64,000 bases of DNA from Glaesserella australis (GTDB lineage Bacteria > Pseudomonadota > Gammaproteobacteria > Enterobacterales > Pasteurellaceae): NCBI RefSeq assembly GCF_003260095.1, contig NZ_PTPX01000009.1, positions 1 through 64,000 on the forward strand, read 5' to 3'. Both the position numbers and the translations under genes were made by a program. Below the pieces are notes generated by a model, which searched no databases, was not told the DNA's origin, and was given only the letters and a program-made list of their open reading frames with translations. Shown here one piece after another: positions 18,620 to 28,422 of the stretch. How positions within the stretch are numbered: the stretch's first letter is position 1; the number at the start of each line of letters is the position of its first letter.

Positions 18620-20023
18620 ATGTCAACATTTCCTACAATTTCAGAAATTCTTTCTGGCAAAGTTGCCGTAGGCGAAGAAGTTTCTGTGCGTGGTTGGGTT
18701 CGTACCCGCCGCGACTCTAAAGCAGGTTTATCATTTCTAGCCGTGTACGACGGTTCTTGTTTTGACCCAATCCAAGCGATCATTAATAACGATATTGCAA
18801 ACTACGAAAATGAAGTATTACGTTTAACCGCAGGCTGTTCTGTGATTGTTACTGGTGTGATTGTTGAGTCACCGGCTGAAGGACAAGCGGTCGAATTACA
18901 AGCAAAAAATGTAGAAGTAGTAGGTTGGGTTGAAGATCCTGATACTTACCCAATGGCAGCAAAACGCCACTCTATTGAGTATTTGCGTGAAGTAGCCCAC
19001 TTGCGTCCACGTACAAACTTAATCGGTGCGGTCGCTCGTGTTCGTCACTGTTTAGCACAGGCGATCCACCGTTTCTTCCACGAGCAAGGTTTCTACTGGG
19101 TTGCAACACCGTTAATTACTGCGTCTGACACTGAAGGTGCAGGCGAAATGTTCCGCGTTTCTACACTTGATTTAGAAAACTTACCACGTGGCGAAGATGG
19201 CAAAGTGGATTTCAGCCAAGATTTCTTCGGCAAAGAGTCATTCTTAACCGTATCAGGTCAGTTAAATGGTGAAACTTACGCTTGTGCATTAAGCAAAGTT
19301 TATACCTTCGGCCCGACTTTCCGTGCGGAAAACTCAAATACCACACGTCACTTAGCGGAATTCTGGATGGTGGAGCCTGAATTTGCTTTCGCAACTTTAG
19401 CTGATAATGCAAAATTAGCGGAAGATATGCTTAAATATGTGTTCCGTGCCGTACTTACAGAACGCAAAGACGACTTAAAATTCTTTGAAAAACACGTAGA
19501 TAACAGCGTAATCAGCCGTTTAGAGAACTTTATCAACTCAGATTTCGCACAAATCGACTATACCGATGCGATTGACGTGTTACTCAAATCAGGCAAAAAC
19601 TTCGAGTTCCCTGTAGAATGGGGTATCGACCTTTCATCTGAACACGAACGTTTCTTAGCGGAAGAGTATTTTAAATCACCAGTAGTAGTGAAAAACTATC
19701 CGAAAGATATTAAAGCTTTCTATATGCGTTTAAACGACGACGGCAAAACCGTTGCGGCAATGGACGTGTTAGCTCCGGGAATCGGTGAGATTATCGGTGG
19801 TTCACAACGTGAAGAGCGTTTAGAAGTATTAGATAAACGTATGGTTGAAATGGGTTTAAACCCAGAAGATTACTGGTGGTATCGTGATTTACGCCGTTAT
19901 GGTACTGTACCACACTCTGGCTTCGGCTTAGGTTTTGAGCGTTTAATCGTGTATGTAACAGGCTTGCAAAACATTCGTGAAGTAATCCCGTTCCCACGTG
20001 CACCACGCAATGCGAATTTCTAA
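18620..20023 (+). CDS. asnS: Asparaginyl-tRNA synthetase
   Basis: AsnS charges tRNA-Asn. The 467-residue class IIb synthetase has an N-terminal OB-fold ([14 protein letters not shown]), the motif 2 region [21 protein letters not shown] and motif 3 [15 protein letters not shown]. The frame is open from 18563, but the ATG at 18620 follows GAGG and gives a length and N-terminus that agree with E. coli AsnS. It is monocistronic and ends at a strong bidirectional terminator. Confidence 0.96.
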   Translation: MSTFPTISEILSGKVAVGEEVSVRGWVRTRRDSKAGLSFLAVYDGSCFDPIQAIINNDIANYENEVLRLTAGCSVIVTGVIVESPAEGQAVELQAKNVEVVGWVEDPDTYPMAAKRHSIEYLREVAHLRPRTNLIGAVARVRHCLAQAIHRFFHEQGFYWVATPLITASDTEGAGEMFRVSTLDLENLPRGEDGKVDFSQDFFGKESFLTVSGQLNGETYACALSKVYTFGPTFRAENSNTTRHLAEFWMVEPEFAFATLADNAKLAEDMLKYVFRAVLTERKDDLKFFEKHVDNSVISRLENFINSDFAQIDYTDAIDVLLKSGKNFEFPVEWGIDLSSEHERFLAEEYFKSPVVVKNYPKDIKAFYMRLNDDGKTVAAMDVLAPGIGEIIGGSQREERLEVLDKRMVEMGLNPEDYWWYRDLRRYGTVPHSGFGLGFERLIVYVTGLQNIREVIPFPRAPRNANF

Positions 20024-20044
20024 TTCTTTATAAAATCAATAGAT

Positions 20045-20075
20045 AAAAAGGCGAGCTATATGCTCGCCTTTTGTT
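20045..20075. terminator. Bidirectional terminator between asnS and tcyP
   Basis: AAAAGGCGAGC / GCTCGCCTTTT around TATAT forms an 11-bp stem flanked by A and T runs, placed between convergent genes. Confidence 0.88.
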
Positions 20076-20104
20076 GTTACAAGCGGTTAGTTTTGACCAC
20101 TTTT

Positions 20105-21436
20105 TTACACATTTTTATTTTTCAAAAATTTATTGCTTAATGTACCCGCGACCATTGCACCATTTACATTTAATGCTGTACGCCCCATATCAATCAAAGG
20201 CTCAATGGAAATGAGTAATCCCACTAATGCTAATGGTAAATCTAATGCAGAAAGTACTACAATTGCCGCAAAGGTTGCACCACCACCCACGCCTGCAATA
20301 CCAAATGAAGAAATAGCCACAACTAAAATTAAGGTTGCAAGATATTGAATCGTGAATGGATCCACACCAACCGTTGGCGCAACCATCACGGCTAGCATTG
20401 CAGGATAAATCCCTGCACAGCCATTTTGACCAATTGTTGCACCGAAGGTTGCTGAGAAGTTTGCAATGACACTGTGATTACCTAATTTATTCGTTTGAGT
20501 TTCAATATTTAAAGGTAATGTCGCTGCACTTGAACGAGAACTGAAAGCAAAACTTAACGTTGGCATCACTTTTTTATAGTAATCAATCGGGTTAATTTTT
20601 GCTAAGAGTAACAAAATACCGTGCACCACAAACATTAAAATGATAGCAATATAAGATGCCACAATGAAACTACCTAAATTCATAATATCTGCCCATTTAG
20701 ATGTTGCCCCCATTTTAATCATTAACGCAAGTACACCATAAGGTGTTAAACGAATAACGAAGCGAACTAAACGCATCACTAATTTATTTAGTGTATCAAC
20801 ACCTTGAGCAATACGATCACCCAGTGCTTTATCTTCTTTCGCTAAACTCAATGCTGACACACCTAAAAAAGCTGAAAAAATCACCACACTGATAATTGAT
20901 GTAGGGTTTGCGCCAGTCAATTCTGCAAATGGATTACGAGGAATAAAGGAGAGTAACATAGCTGGTACTGTTAAATTACTCACTTGCTCTACTCGTCCGT
21001 CTACTTTTGCTTGAGCCGCTAATTCACGCTCTCCCGCCACAAGCCCTTCAGCAGATAAATCAAAAAGATAGACCATTGCAATACCAATTGCTGCTGAGAT
21101 TGCTGTTGCTATAAGCAATATAGATAAAACACTAAAACTGATTTTGCCCAATGATCCCGCTTGATTTAAACGTGTTATAGCAGACAAAATTGAGATAAAT
21201 ACCAATGGCATAACAATCATTTGTAGCAAACGCACATAACCATTACCTACCAAATTTATCCAATCTAATGTAGTGTCAATAACTGCTTTATCATAGTATG
21301 TTTGTAATAACACACCTCCGACTAAACCTAAGAGTAAAGCAATAAAAACAGTACGCCCTAATTTTTCTGTTTGTTTGAATATTATCGCAAGCAAAGCTAG
21401 CAAACTTGCGAAGACAGCTAAGTTTAAAATAACCAT
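20105..21436 (-). CDS. tcyP: L-cystine symporter, DAACS family
   Basis: The 443-residue inner-membrane protein belongs to the dicarboxylate/amino acid:cation symporter family and closely resembles E. coli TcyP (YdjN), which takes up cystine. Family blocks include GNGYVRLLQMIVMPLVF, the serine-rich re-entrant loop SFAFSSRSSAATLPLN, GATIGQNGCAGIYPAMLAVM and EPLIDMGRTALNVNGAM. There are multiple hydrophobic segments throughout. The frame reaches back to 21490, but the ATG at 21436 is preceded by GGAGGA and begins directly with the first membrane segment. It is monocistronic. Confidence 0.9.
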   Translation of the reverse strand: MVILNLAVFASLLALLAIIFKQTEKLGRTVFIALLLGLVGGVLLQTYYDKAVIDTTLDWINLVGNGYVRLLQMIVMPLVFISILSAITRLNQAGSLGKISFSVLSILLIATAISAAIGIAMVYLFDLSAEGLVAGERELAAQAKVDGRVEQVSNLTVPAMLLSFIPRNPFAELTGANPTSIISVVIFSAFLGVSALSLAKEDKALGDRIAQGVDTLNKLVMRLVRFVIRLTPYGVLALMIKMGATSKWADIMNLGSFIVASYIAIILMFVVHGILLLLAKINPIDYYKKVMPTLSFAFSSRSSAATLPLNIETQTNKLGNHSVIANFSATFGATIGQNGCAGIYPAMLAVMVAPTVGVDPFTIQYLATLILVVAISSFGIAGVGGGATFAAIVVLSALDLPLALVGLLISIEPLIDMGRTALNVNGAMVAGTLSNKFLKNKNV

Positions 21437-21520
21437 AGTTCCTCCATAAAATAAAAGCCAAGAATACGATCTCGGCTTGCTATTTTTCAAGTAGATTTAT
21501 TTATGTGATATAGCTTATAG

Positions 21521-22276
21521 TTATATGATTTCCCAACTCAAATTCGACACCAGTCGGCATTGATCGCATTTGAAATGAAAAATCTCGTGTAGCGGTTGAG
21601 CCAGTTTCCAATTACCATGACAACTCGGGCAAAGACGTTGATGTTCAATATCTGGGTTTGTGCCTAAGCGATAAAGATAGTAATAGGTTGGCACATTGGT
21701 GTGTTGTTCAAGTCGCTGGCTTAATACTCTGCCCTGTATGGCAAGTTCGCTATCGACATCACAAATCTGTGCTAACGCTTGCTGTTCAAGGGTTGAGGCG
21801 TTCATTTGAAGTTTGTCACACGCTTGCCAATCTTCTTGCCATTTCAGCACTCGTTCGCTTAACGATTGATTGGCTAAACGGTACAACGGCACGGGGCGAA
21901 AGGTTTCGCCGTCATAAATCGGTGAACAAGTATCTAAATGGGTGGTGTAGAGAATCTGAAAGCTCGGATTGTCATTATCGCTCGTCTCTTCCGCCTGATA
22001 ATCTCGCCCGATCAATTCAAAATATTCAAACACCACACCTGCTTCTTCTGCTTGGGCTAAGGCTTCATCAACTTCAAGACTATTATTTTTAGGCAACAGA
22101 CTATCTTGCTTTGGCGTAGAAAGGCGAACTTGAAATTCAGTTTGATGATAAGTAACCGCCATTTCTCGCCCAATTACTTGCCCGTTATAAAGCCATTGAT
22201 TAAGCACTTGATTAATCAGTGTCACAGGATCTTGCTCGAAATGTTGATAACTGAAATGGGCTAGTATTTGGTACAT
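21521..22276 (-). CDS. Zn-ribbon-containing protein, DUF2310 family
   Basis: The 251-residue protein is recognised as the DUF2310 family, described as a Zn-ribbon-containing and possibly nucleic-acid-binding protein. The C-terminus carries CPSC (216-219) and CDQC (237-240), a four-cysteine zinc ribbon. The N-terminal two thirds have no known fold that I can name. Function is unknown. GAGAGATG before the ATG supports the start. A single GTAGGG hairpin lies upstream, between it and fieF. Confidence 0.8.
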   Translation of the reverse strand: MYQILAHFSYQHFEQDPVTLINQVLNQWLYNGQVIGREMAVTYHQTEFQVRLSTPKQDSLLPKNNSLEVDEALAQAEEAGVVFEYFELIGRDYQAEETSDNDNPSFQILYTTHLDTCSPIYDGETFRPVPLYRLANQSLSERVLKWQEDWQACDKLQMNASTLEQQALAQICDVDSELAIQGRVLSQRLEQHTNVPTYYYLYRLGTNPDIEHQRLCPSCHGNWKLAQPLHEIFHFKCDQCRLVSNLSWEII

Positions 22277-22300
22277 ATCATCTCTCTATTTTTTTATAAT

Positions 22301-22327
22301 GTAGGGACACACGCAGTGTGTCCCTAC
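22301..22327. repeat. Single GTAGGG hairpin between fieF and the DUF2310 gene
   Basis: A perfect hairpin with 12-base arms GTAGGGACACAC and GTGTGTCCCTAC around the loop GCA, where the copy at 6341 has TGC. Its 12-base arms are those of the 6341 copy, and it relates to the 82-nt doublets at 12954 and 48489. Confidence 0.82.
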
Positions 22328-22368
22328 GCCTACTTTGATGTTTTTATTTGCGAATATCGAAGTTGAAC

Positions 22369-23256
22369 TTAACCTTTTTCCTGCTTCACAATCGTTGTCG
22401 GTTCTTGATGGATCATCACTTCCGAATGGGGAAATGCCGATAAGATCTTTTTCTCCAGGCTATCGGTAATATCATGAGCGACAACCAATGGCAGATGATC
22501 ATCTAGTTCTAAATGAAGCTGAATAAAGCGAATTGCGCCTGCTCGGCGGGTTTTCACATCGTGAATGCCGATAATACGCGGGTGTTGTAAGGCGATAGAC
22601 CAAATCTGATCAACTTCTTCTTGCGGTAAAGCTTTATCCAATAAAGATTGCATTGCCTCCCAACACATTTTGCCTGCGTTGAATAAAATATAGATCGCAA
22701 TTCCAATGGCAAACAAGGCATCGGCATAAATTACACCATAAATATTCAATATCATTGCAACCAAAATCGCCGCATTCATATACAAATCTGTCTGGTAATG
22801 GAGTGAATCAGCTTCAATCGCTGGGCTTTGTGTGAGTTTTACTACGCGCTTTTGGTACCAAACTAGCGCCGCAGTGAGCACGATTGAAAATAGGCTAATC
22901 GCAACGCCCAATTCACTACTCTGTACTAATTGAGGCTCCGTTAAACGTTGAATACCTTGTAGTAACAAAAACGCTGCCGAGCCGGTGATAAAGGCACTTT
23001 GAGCCAATGCCGCAAGGGATTCCGCCTTGCCGTGACCAAAAGTGTGATCGTCATCGGCAGGTTGTAGGGCAAAACGTAGTACCAACATATTAGTAAGTGA
23101 TGCAAAGAGATCGACTAATGAGTCGGTCATCGCCGCCAAAATCGCCATTGAGCCTGTTTGCCACCACGCAAATGCTTTGGCGATAATCAAGGTAAATGCC
23201 ACAAAAACGGCGAAGTTCGCCGCACGTTTAACTAATTTCGTATATTGTTGTTCCAT
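22369..23256 (-). CDS. fieF: Cation-efflux pump FieF/YiiP (CDF family)
   Basis: FieF exports divalent metals (Fe2+, Zn2+) in exchange for protons. The 295-residue protein has six predicted membrane segments, the metal-binding DSLVD in segment 2, the loop motif HTFGHGKAE, ADSLHYQTDLYMN in segment 5, and a cytoplasmic metal-binding C-terminal domain with HDVKTRRAG and HLELDDHLPL. The ATG at 23256 overlaps the stop of the upstream lipoprotein gene (TAATG). It is third in yaaA-lipoprotein-fieF; with YaaA this suggests an iron or oxidative stress theme, which is inference. Confidence 0.92.
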   Translation of the reverse strand: MEQQYTKLVKRAANFAVFVAFTLIIAKAFAWWQTGSMAILAAMTDSLVDLFASLTNMLVLRFALQPADDDHTFGHGKAESLAALAQSAFITGSAAFLLLQGIQRLTEPQLVQSSELGVAISLFSIVLTAALVWYQKRVVKLTQSPAIEADSLHYQTDLYMNAAILVAMILNIYGVIYADALFAIGIAIYILFNAGKMCWEAMQSLLDKALPQEEVDQIWSIALQHPRIIGIHDVKTRRAGAIRFIQLHLELDDHLPLVVAHDITDSLEKKILSAFPHSEVMIHQEPTTIVKQEKG

Positions 23257-23804
23257 TATCGACACTCAATTTGCCACGCTAATTGCGAAAATTGTAACGC
23301 CATTTGCTGAAGTTCGTGAAGATAAGCGGTCTGATTTGGCGATTTTTTTGCAGAAACTGACCGCTTGTCTGACCATTGCATTTGGCTGTAACCACATTGC
23401 GACTCTCGCCCACGGCTCACTTCAAGCTGATAATCGTTGAAACGTGCTGTCGGCGGATATAACACTTGGCTTTGCAATTCATCCCTAACAATGCCAACGG
23501 TCGCTTTAGTTTCAGGCTGTTGAGCAAAGGTCTGTTGGCGTAACGCTACCCTTTCCGCAAGGCTTTTCTGTTGGCTGTTTTTATCGGTAAACAACAAAAT
23601 CCCCTGTTGCCACTGGTCAGGTGTTTGATGACTGCCTTGTGGTAAAAAAAGTGACTGTTGCATTTCATCAATCTGATTTTGGGTTACTTTTTCATAAGTT
23701 TTCCCCTGAAAATTAACCTGATCGGGTATCGAAAATTGCGGTTGCGTGACGACACAGCCTGTTAAAAACAGGGGTAACAAAATAATTTTTCGTAACATTG
23801 TCAC
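23256..23804 (-). CDS. Hypothetical lipoprotein
   Basis: The 182-residue protein has a type II signal peptide with the lipobox LTGC ending at about residue 17, followed by VVTQPQFS. The mature part is Gln-rich and polar, with no domain I recognise. It lies between yaaA and fieF with a one-base overlap to fieF and one base after the yaaA stop. GTG at 23804 has AGGGA seven bases upstream; the ATG at 23798 is the alternative start. Membrane anchoring is read from the lipobox. Function is unknown. Confidence 0.78.
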   Translation of the reverse strand: MTMLRKIILLPLFLTGCVVTQPQFSIPDQVNFQGKTYEKVTQNQIDEMQQSLFLPQGSHQTPDQWQQGILLFTDKNSQQKSLAERVALRQQTFAQQPETKATVGIVRDELQSQVLYPPTARFNDYQLEVSRGRESQCGYSQMQWSDKRSVSAKKSPNQTAYLHELQQMALQFSQLAWQIECR

Positions 23805-23805
23805 G

Positions 23806-24579
23806 TTACTGTCCCTCTCGTTTGAAGACTAACTCAGTTTCTGTGGAGCTATCTTCATCAAACCAGTAACCTCCGAAATTAAAGGCTTTCAACTGTTCAA
23901 CGGTTGTCGGCTGAGTTTGCAACATAAAGCGCACCATCATGCCCCGTGCTTTTTTAGCATAGAAACTGATGACTTTATATTTGCCATTTTTCTCATCTAA
24001 GAAGACGGGTTTTACAATTTTTGCGGATAATCTACCCGCTTGTACTGCGCCGAAATACTCGTCTGATGCTAAATTGACTAATAGATTATCGCCTTGTTCA
24101 TCAATAGCTTGTTGTAGGTGATCAGTAATCACATTGCCCCAAAAGTGATAGAGATCTTTGCCTTTCGGGTTGGCAAGTTTCGTTCCCATTTCTAAGCGGT
24201 AAGGTTGCATTAAATCCAACGGTTTTAACAAGCCGTACAAGCCCGACAACATCCGCAAATGGTGTTGAGCATATTCAACTTGCTCTGCCGTTAAGGTTTC
24301 CGCTTCTAGCCCTGTGTAAACATCGCCTTTAAAGGCAAATAAAGCTGGCTTGGCGTTTTGTTCGGTATGGGTTTGCGTCCACTCTGCAAAACGTGCGACA
24401 TTCAAGCTTGCCAATTTATCACTAATCGACATCAACGACGCCACTTCTGCAGGGGAAAGCAGTTTACAAATATCGATCAACTGTTGGCTGTAAGCGGTCA
24501 GTTTTGGTTGAGAAAAGGTAAATCCATCAATTTTCGTTTCAAAATCAAGGGTTTTGGCTGGAGAAATAATGGCTAGCAT
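23806..24579 (-). CDS. yaaA: Peroxide stress protein YaaA
   Basis: YaaA (DUF328/UPF0246) limits free intracellular iron during hydrogen peroxide stress in E. coli. The 257-residue protein has the family start [54 protein letters not shown] and the terminal [18 protein letters not shown] precedes the ATG. It is the first gene of a three-gene unit ending with the iron/zinc exporter fieF. Confidence 0.94.
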   Translation of the reverse strand: MLAIISPAKTLDFETKIDGFTFSQPKLTAYSQQLIDICKLLSPAEVASLMSISDKLASLNVARFAEWTQTHTEQNAKPALFAFKGDVYTGLEAETLTAEQVEYAQHHLRMLSGLYGLLKPLDLMQPYRLEMGTKLANPKGKDLYHFWGNVITDHLQQAIDEQGDNLLVNLASDEYFGAVQAGRLSAKIVKPVFLDEKNGKYKVISFYAKKARGMMVRFMLQTQPTTVEQLKAFNFGGYWFDEDSSTETELVFKREGQ

Positions 24580-24616
24580 AGAAATCCTTAAAAGACAGAA
24601 AGATTTGAATTATAGC

Positions 24617-24648
24617 AAAAAAGAAAAGGCAGGAAAATTCCTGCCTTT
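24617..24648 (-). terminator. Terminator downstream of rpsI
   Basis: On the minus strand AAAGGCAGGAA / TTCCTGCCTTT forms an 11-bp stem followed by TTTTCTTTTTT, just after the rpsI stop codon. Confidence 0.85.
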
Positions 24649-24666
24649 CTGGTAAATACTTTCGTA

Positions 24667-25062
24667 TTAACGTTTTGAGTATTGTGGACGACGACGTGCT
24701 TTGTGTAAACCCACTTTTTTACGTTCAACACGACGAGCATCACGGGTAACAAAGCCCGCAGCACGTAATGCTGGACGAAGAGTTTCATCGTATTCCATCA
24801 ATGCACGAGTGATACCGTGACGGATTGCACCCGCTTGACCAGAAATACCACCACCTTTAACAGTGATGTATAGGTCTAATTTATCTGTTAACTCAACTAA
24901 TTCTAATGGTTGACGAACGATCATGCGAGCTGTTTCGCGACCGAAGTAAACTTCTAAAGAACGTTGGTTAATGGTAATGTTACCACTGCCCGGTTTGATA
25001 AATACACGAGCTGAAGAGCTTTTGCGGCGACCTGTGCCGTAGTTTTGATTTGCTGCTGTCAT
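24667..25062 (-). CDS. rpsI: 30S ribosomal protein S9
   Basis: The 131-residue protein has the S9 signature ([30 protein letters not shown]) and ends in the basic tail [11 protein letters not shown], whose last residues reach the ribosomal P-site. It follows rplM by 15 nt in the conserved rplM-rpsI operon. Confidence 0.98.
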   Translation of the reverse strand: MTAANQNYGTGRRKSSSARVFIKPGSGNITINQRSLEVYFGRETARMIVRQPLELVELTDKLDLYITVKGGGISGQAGAIRHGITRALMEYDETLRPALRAAGFVTRDARRVERKKVGLHKARRRPQYSKR

Positions 25063-25077
25063 TTTTATGCTCCGTGA

Positions 25078-25648
<571 letters not shown>

Positions 25649-25809
25649 CAGATCTCTGAAAGAAAAATCTAACTCTTTTTTTATAAAAGTCTATTTTTGT
25701 GGATCAGCTCAAAATTCTCATAAAAAAATTGTCATTTTGCTTCTCTTTACGTAAAGAAAATGGTTAGAATTCGTTGCTTTCAACCTAAATCTAAAGAAAG
25801 GAGTGAATT

Positions 25810-26202
25810 ATGGAACAATGGTCTGGTAATGTTTGGACAGCAATTATTGCTGCATTTATTGTGGGTTGTATCATTGGTTATGTTTTTGTGAGAGCAACTA
25901 ATAGCAATGTAAAAAAACAGCTCCAACTTGAAGCAGATTTGAAAGAAGCAACTAAGAAATTAGATGAGCAAAAACAGCAATTAGAGCAACATTTTGAACA
26001 ATCTGCTACCTTGCTTGCAACACTTGCAGAAGATTATAAAAAACTTTATACACATTTAGCCAAAGGATCAGAATCACTTTTACCTTCTGATGCCACTAAA
26101 ATTGAGTTTTTCCAACAACCTACTATTGCAAACAAATCAGAGACAGAAGAAGATCAACCTAAAGATTATTCAGAAGGATCATCAGGGTTATTAAAATCCT
26201 AA
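25810..26202 (+). CDS. zapG: ZapG-like / DUF1043 (YhcB) membrane protein
   Basis: The 130-residue protein has one N-terminal transmembrane segment (about residues 9-29, AAFIVGCIIGYVFVRA), then a coiled coil (about 32-72, with KKQLQLEADLKEATKKLDEQ), and a polar acidic C-terminus. This is the DUF1043/YhcB architecture, linked in E. coli to cell-envelope growth and division; ZapG is the name now used for some members. AAAGGAG precedes the ATG. It is monocistronic and ends at a strong terminator. Confidence 0.85.
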   Translation: MEQWSGNVWTAIIAAFIVGCIIGYVFVRATNSNVKKQLQLEADLKEATKKLDEQKQQLEQHFEQSATLLATLAEDYKKLYTHLAKGSESLLPSDATKIEFFQQPTIANKSETEEDQPKDYSEGSSGLLKS

Positions 26203-26216
26203 TATAGTCTAAATAA

Positions 26217-26260
26217 GAAAGGGTTAGCACACATGCATGCTAACCCTTTCCTAATTTTTT
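26217..26260 (+). terminator. Terminator downstream of zapG
   Basis: GAAAGGGTTAGCA / TGCTAACCCTTTC forms a 13-bp stem with an 8-nt loop, followed by CTAATTTTTT. Confidence 0.88.
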
Positions 26261-26424
26261 ATATTGTCCCTTATAATTTTTAGTCGATTGATTATCTATC
26301 ATATTTAGTGGATTAATTCAGCTAACTTGCCAAGTTGATACAAATAATTTGATCAAGCTCATTATCTTTGATGTATTTTTCACTTACAATTCCAAGATCC
26401 TAATTTTTATTACAAGAGAAAAAA

Positions 26425-27144
26425 ATGCCTTGCTTATTTATTACAGGAACAGATACTAACGTTGGAAAAACAATTGTGACGAGAGCATTACTACAAACGA
26501 TCTCACAATATGAAATCCCCGTTGTAGGATATAAGCCTATTGCTTGTGGCGGAGATGATTCTCTCCCGACAGAACCCAACCATGATGATTATGCTTGTGA
26601 AGACAATAGTGATGTATTAATTATTCAAAAAAGTTGTCCGCAACCTGTTAGCTATCGAGAAATTAATAGCTACTCATTTATTCATTCTAGTACTCCTATT
26701 TTTGCAGCGCTTGATGCAGTACGCCATATTTCTGTGGATAAGCTTGATAAAGATCTGCAACGTTTACATAACCAGTATAGTAATGTCCTTGTCGAAGGGA
26801 CTTATGGTTGGTTAACACCGATTAATAAAGATCTTTGCTTTGCTGATTGGGTCAAGAAAAATAAAATGCCTGTTGTACTCGTTGTTGGCATTAAGGAAGG
26901 CTGTGTCAACCATGCACTGTTGACTGCAGATGCAATTCAGCAACAAGGTGTTGAATTAGTTGGTTGGGTAGCTAATCGCGTAAACCCAGGATTACGCCAC
27001 TATGCAGAATTGATCGAATTGCTTAGTCAGAGAATAAAAGCACCACTATTAGGGCAAATTCCTTATATTGCATATCCAGATAAAAAGGATCTGGTTTCTT
27101 ATATCCAAAATCCAGACCCTTTACTACGTTATTTTAAAAAATAA
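26425..27144 (+). CDS. bioD: Dethiobiotin synthetase
   Basis: BioD closes the ureido ring of dethiobiotin from diaminopelargonate, CO2 and ATP. The 239-residue protein begins with the P-loop GTDTNVGKT (7-15) and has the substrate region GYKPIACGG and VEGTYGWLTPI, where most BioD proteins have VEGAGGW. The A-to-T and G-to-Y change in that loop is a small oddity, though it occurs in the second BioD type of enterics (BioD2/YnfK-like). No other bio gene is adjacent, so it may be the accessory paralogue. Codon use is somewhat more AT-rich than that of glnS or glpX. Confidence 0.85.
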   Translation: MPCLFITGTDTNVGKTIVTRALLQTISQYEIPVVGYKPIACGGDDSLPTEPNHDDYACEDNSDVLIIQKSCPQPVSYREINSYSFIHSSTPIFAALDAVRHISVDKLDKDLQRLHNQYSNVLVEGTYGWLTPINKDLCFADWVKKNKMPVVLVVGIKEGCVNHALLTADAIQQQGVELVGWVANRVNPGLRHYAELIELLSQRIKAPLLGQIPYIAYPDKKDLVSYIQNPDPLLRYFKK

Positions 27145-27158
27145 TATGCTTAATATCT

Positions 27159-27190
27159 CTTATGCCTAATCTATATTAGGCATAAGTTTC
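27159..27190. terminator. Terminator between bioD and glpX
   Basis: CTTATGCCTAAT / ATTAGGCATAAG forms a 12-bp stem around CTAT, followed by TTTCTTTC, between convergent genes. Confidence 0.8.
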
Positions 27191-27208
27191 TTTCGTAGAT
27201 TGATAGAT

Positions 27209-28228
27209 TTACGCTTCAATTAAACGATGTAGTTCAGTATCTTTTCTATCTAAATAGTGATAAGACTGAATCTTACGAATAGTTCTAGAGCGTCCACGAA
27301 TTAGTAAGGTCTCCGTCACTGCCAAATTGCCTTTACGCTGAATCCCTTTGAGTAAATCCCCTGAAGTAATACCTGTTGCAGAGAAAACCAAGTTATCGTC
27401 ACGGACAAGCTCTTCCAGTTTAAGAACAGTGTTAATCGGTACATTTAATGCTTCACAACGATTAATCTCTTTTTCGGCATAAGCAAAATTCTCAAGGGTA
27501 TTCCCTTTTACTTGATTGCGTGGAATTAAACGGGCTTGCATATCTCCACCTAACGCTCGTACAGCTGCAGCAGCGACAACGCCTTCTGGTGCACCGCCAA
27601 TACCATAAAGCATATCAAGGTCGGATTCAGGCAAACAGCATTGTACCGCGGCCGCCACATCACCATCAGGAATAGCCATAACACGCACACCTAAATTCTG
27701 CATTTCAGCAATCACCGCTTTATGACGTGGTTTATCCAAGACAGCTACCGTTAATTGTGAAAGTAATTTACCTTTTTTAGACGCAACACGGCGTAAATTT
27801 TGTTCAATCGGTAGATTTAAATCGATCATTCCTTTCGCTTCATTCCCGACAACCATTTTTTCCATATACATATCAGGGGCTTGTAAGAATGTCTCTTTAC
27901 CGCCAGCAGCTAACACAGACAAGGCATTCGCCTGCCCCATTGCTGTCATACGAGTTCCATCAATAGGATCAACGGCAATGCAGACTTCTTCATCTTCTGG
28001 ACGGCACAATCCAATTTTTTCCCCAATATAAAGCATTGGAGCTTGGTCGATCTCCCCTTCTCCAATTACCACTTCGCCTCGAATTTCCATCTGATTTAAT
28101 AAAAAACGCATTGCTTTCACCGCAGCATCATCGGCAGCATTTTTATTGCCACGACCAAGCCAAGCAAATGCCGCTAATGCCGCCGCTTCTGTTACACGAG
28201 AAAATTCGATAGAGAGAGATCTTTTCAT
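27209..28228 (-). CDS. glpX: Fructose-1,6-bisphosphatase, class II
   Basis: GlpX dephosphorylates fructose 1,6-bisphosphate in gluconeogenesis. The 339-residue protein has the Li-sensitive phosphatase fold motifs GEGEIDQAPMLYIGE and AVDPIDGTRM, the metal and substrate residues of the class. It stands alone rather than beside glpFK. The 194-nt gap to glnS holds an uptake signal and AT-rich DNA. Confidence 0.94.
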   Translation of the reverse strand: MKRSLSIEFSRVTEAAALAAFAWLGRGNKNAADDAAVKAMRFLLNQMEIRGEVVIGEGEIDQAPMLYIGEKIGLCRPEDEEVCIAVDPIDGTRMTAMGQANALSVLAAGGKETFLQAPDMYMEKMVVGNEAKGMIDLNLPIEQNLRRVASKKGKLLSQLTVAVLDKPRHKAVIAEMQNLGVRVMAIPDGDVAAAVQCCLPESDLDMLYGIGGAPEGVVAAAAVRALGGDMQARLIPRNQVKGNTLENFAYAEKEINRCEALNVPINTVLKLEELVRDDNLVFSATGITSGDLLKGIQRKGNLAVTETLLIRGRSRTIRKIQSYHYLDRKDTELHRLIEA

Positions 28229-28422
28229 TTTAGGTCCTTAATATCAGATGTGTTTGCAAAGAATTGAAGGAAACCTACCGCTTGTAGTAGGTTATAGGCG
28301 GGAGCAAATTGTAGGCTCTAGCGTTTTTTTAGTCAAATTTTATTGTAAATCCCCGAACTATTTTGAGTTAATGTCGATTAAAGTGTAGAATGTTTTGTTA
28401 TTTTTCACTGTAAGAGAAAATT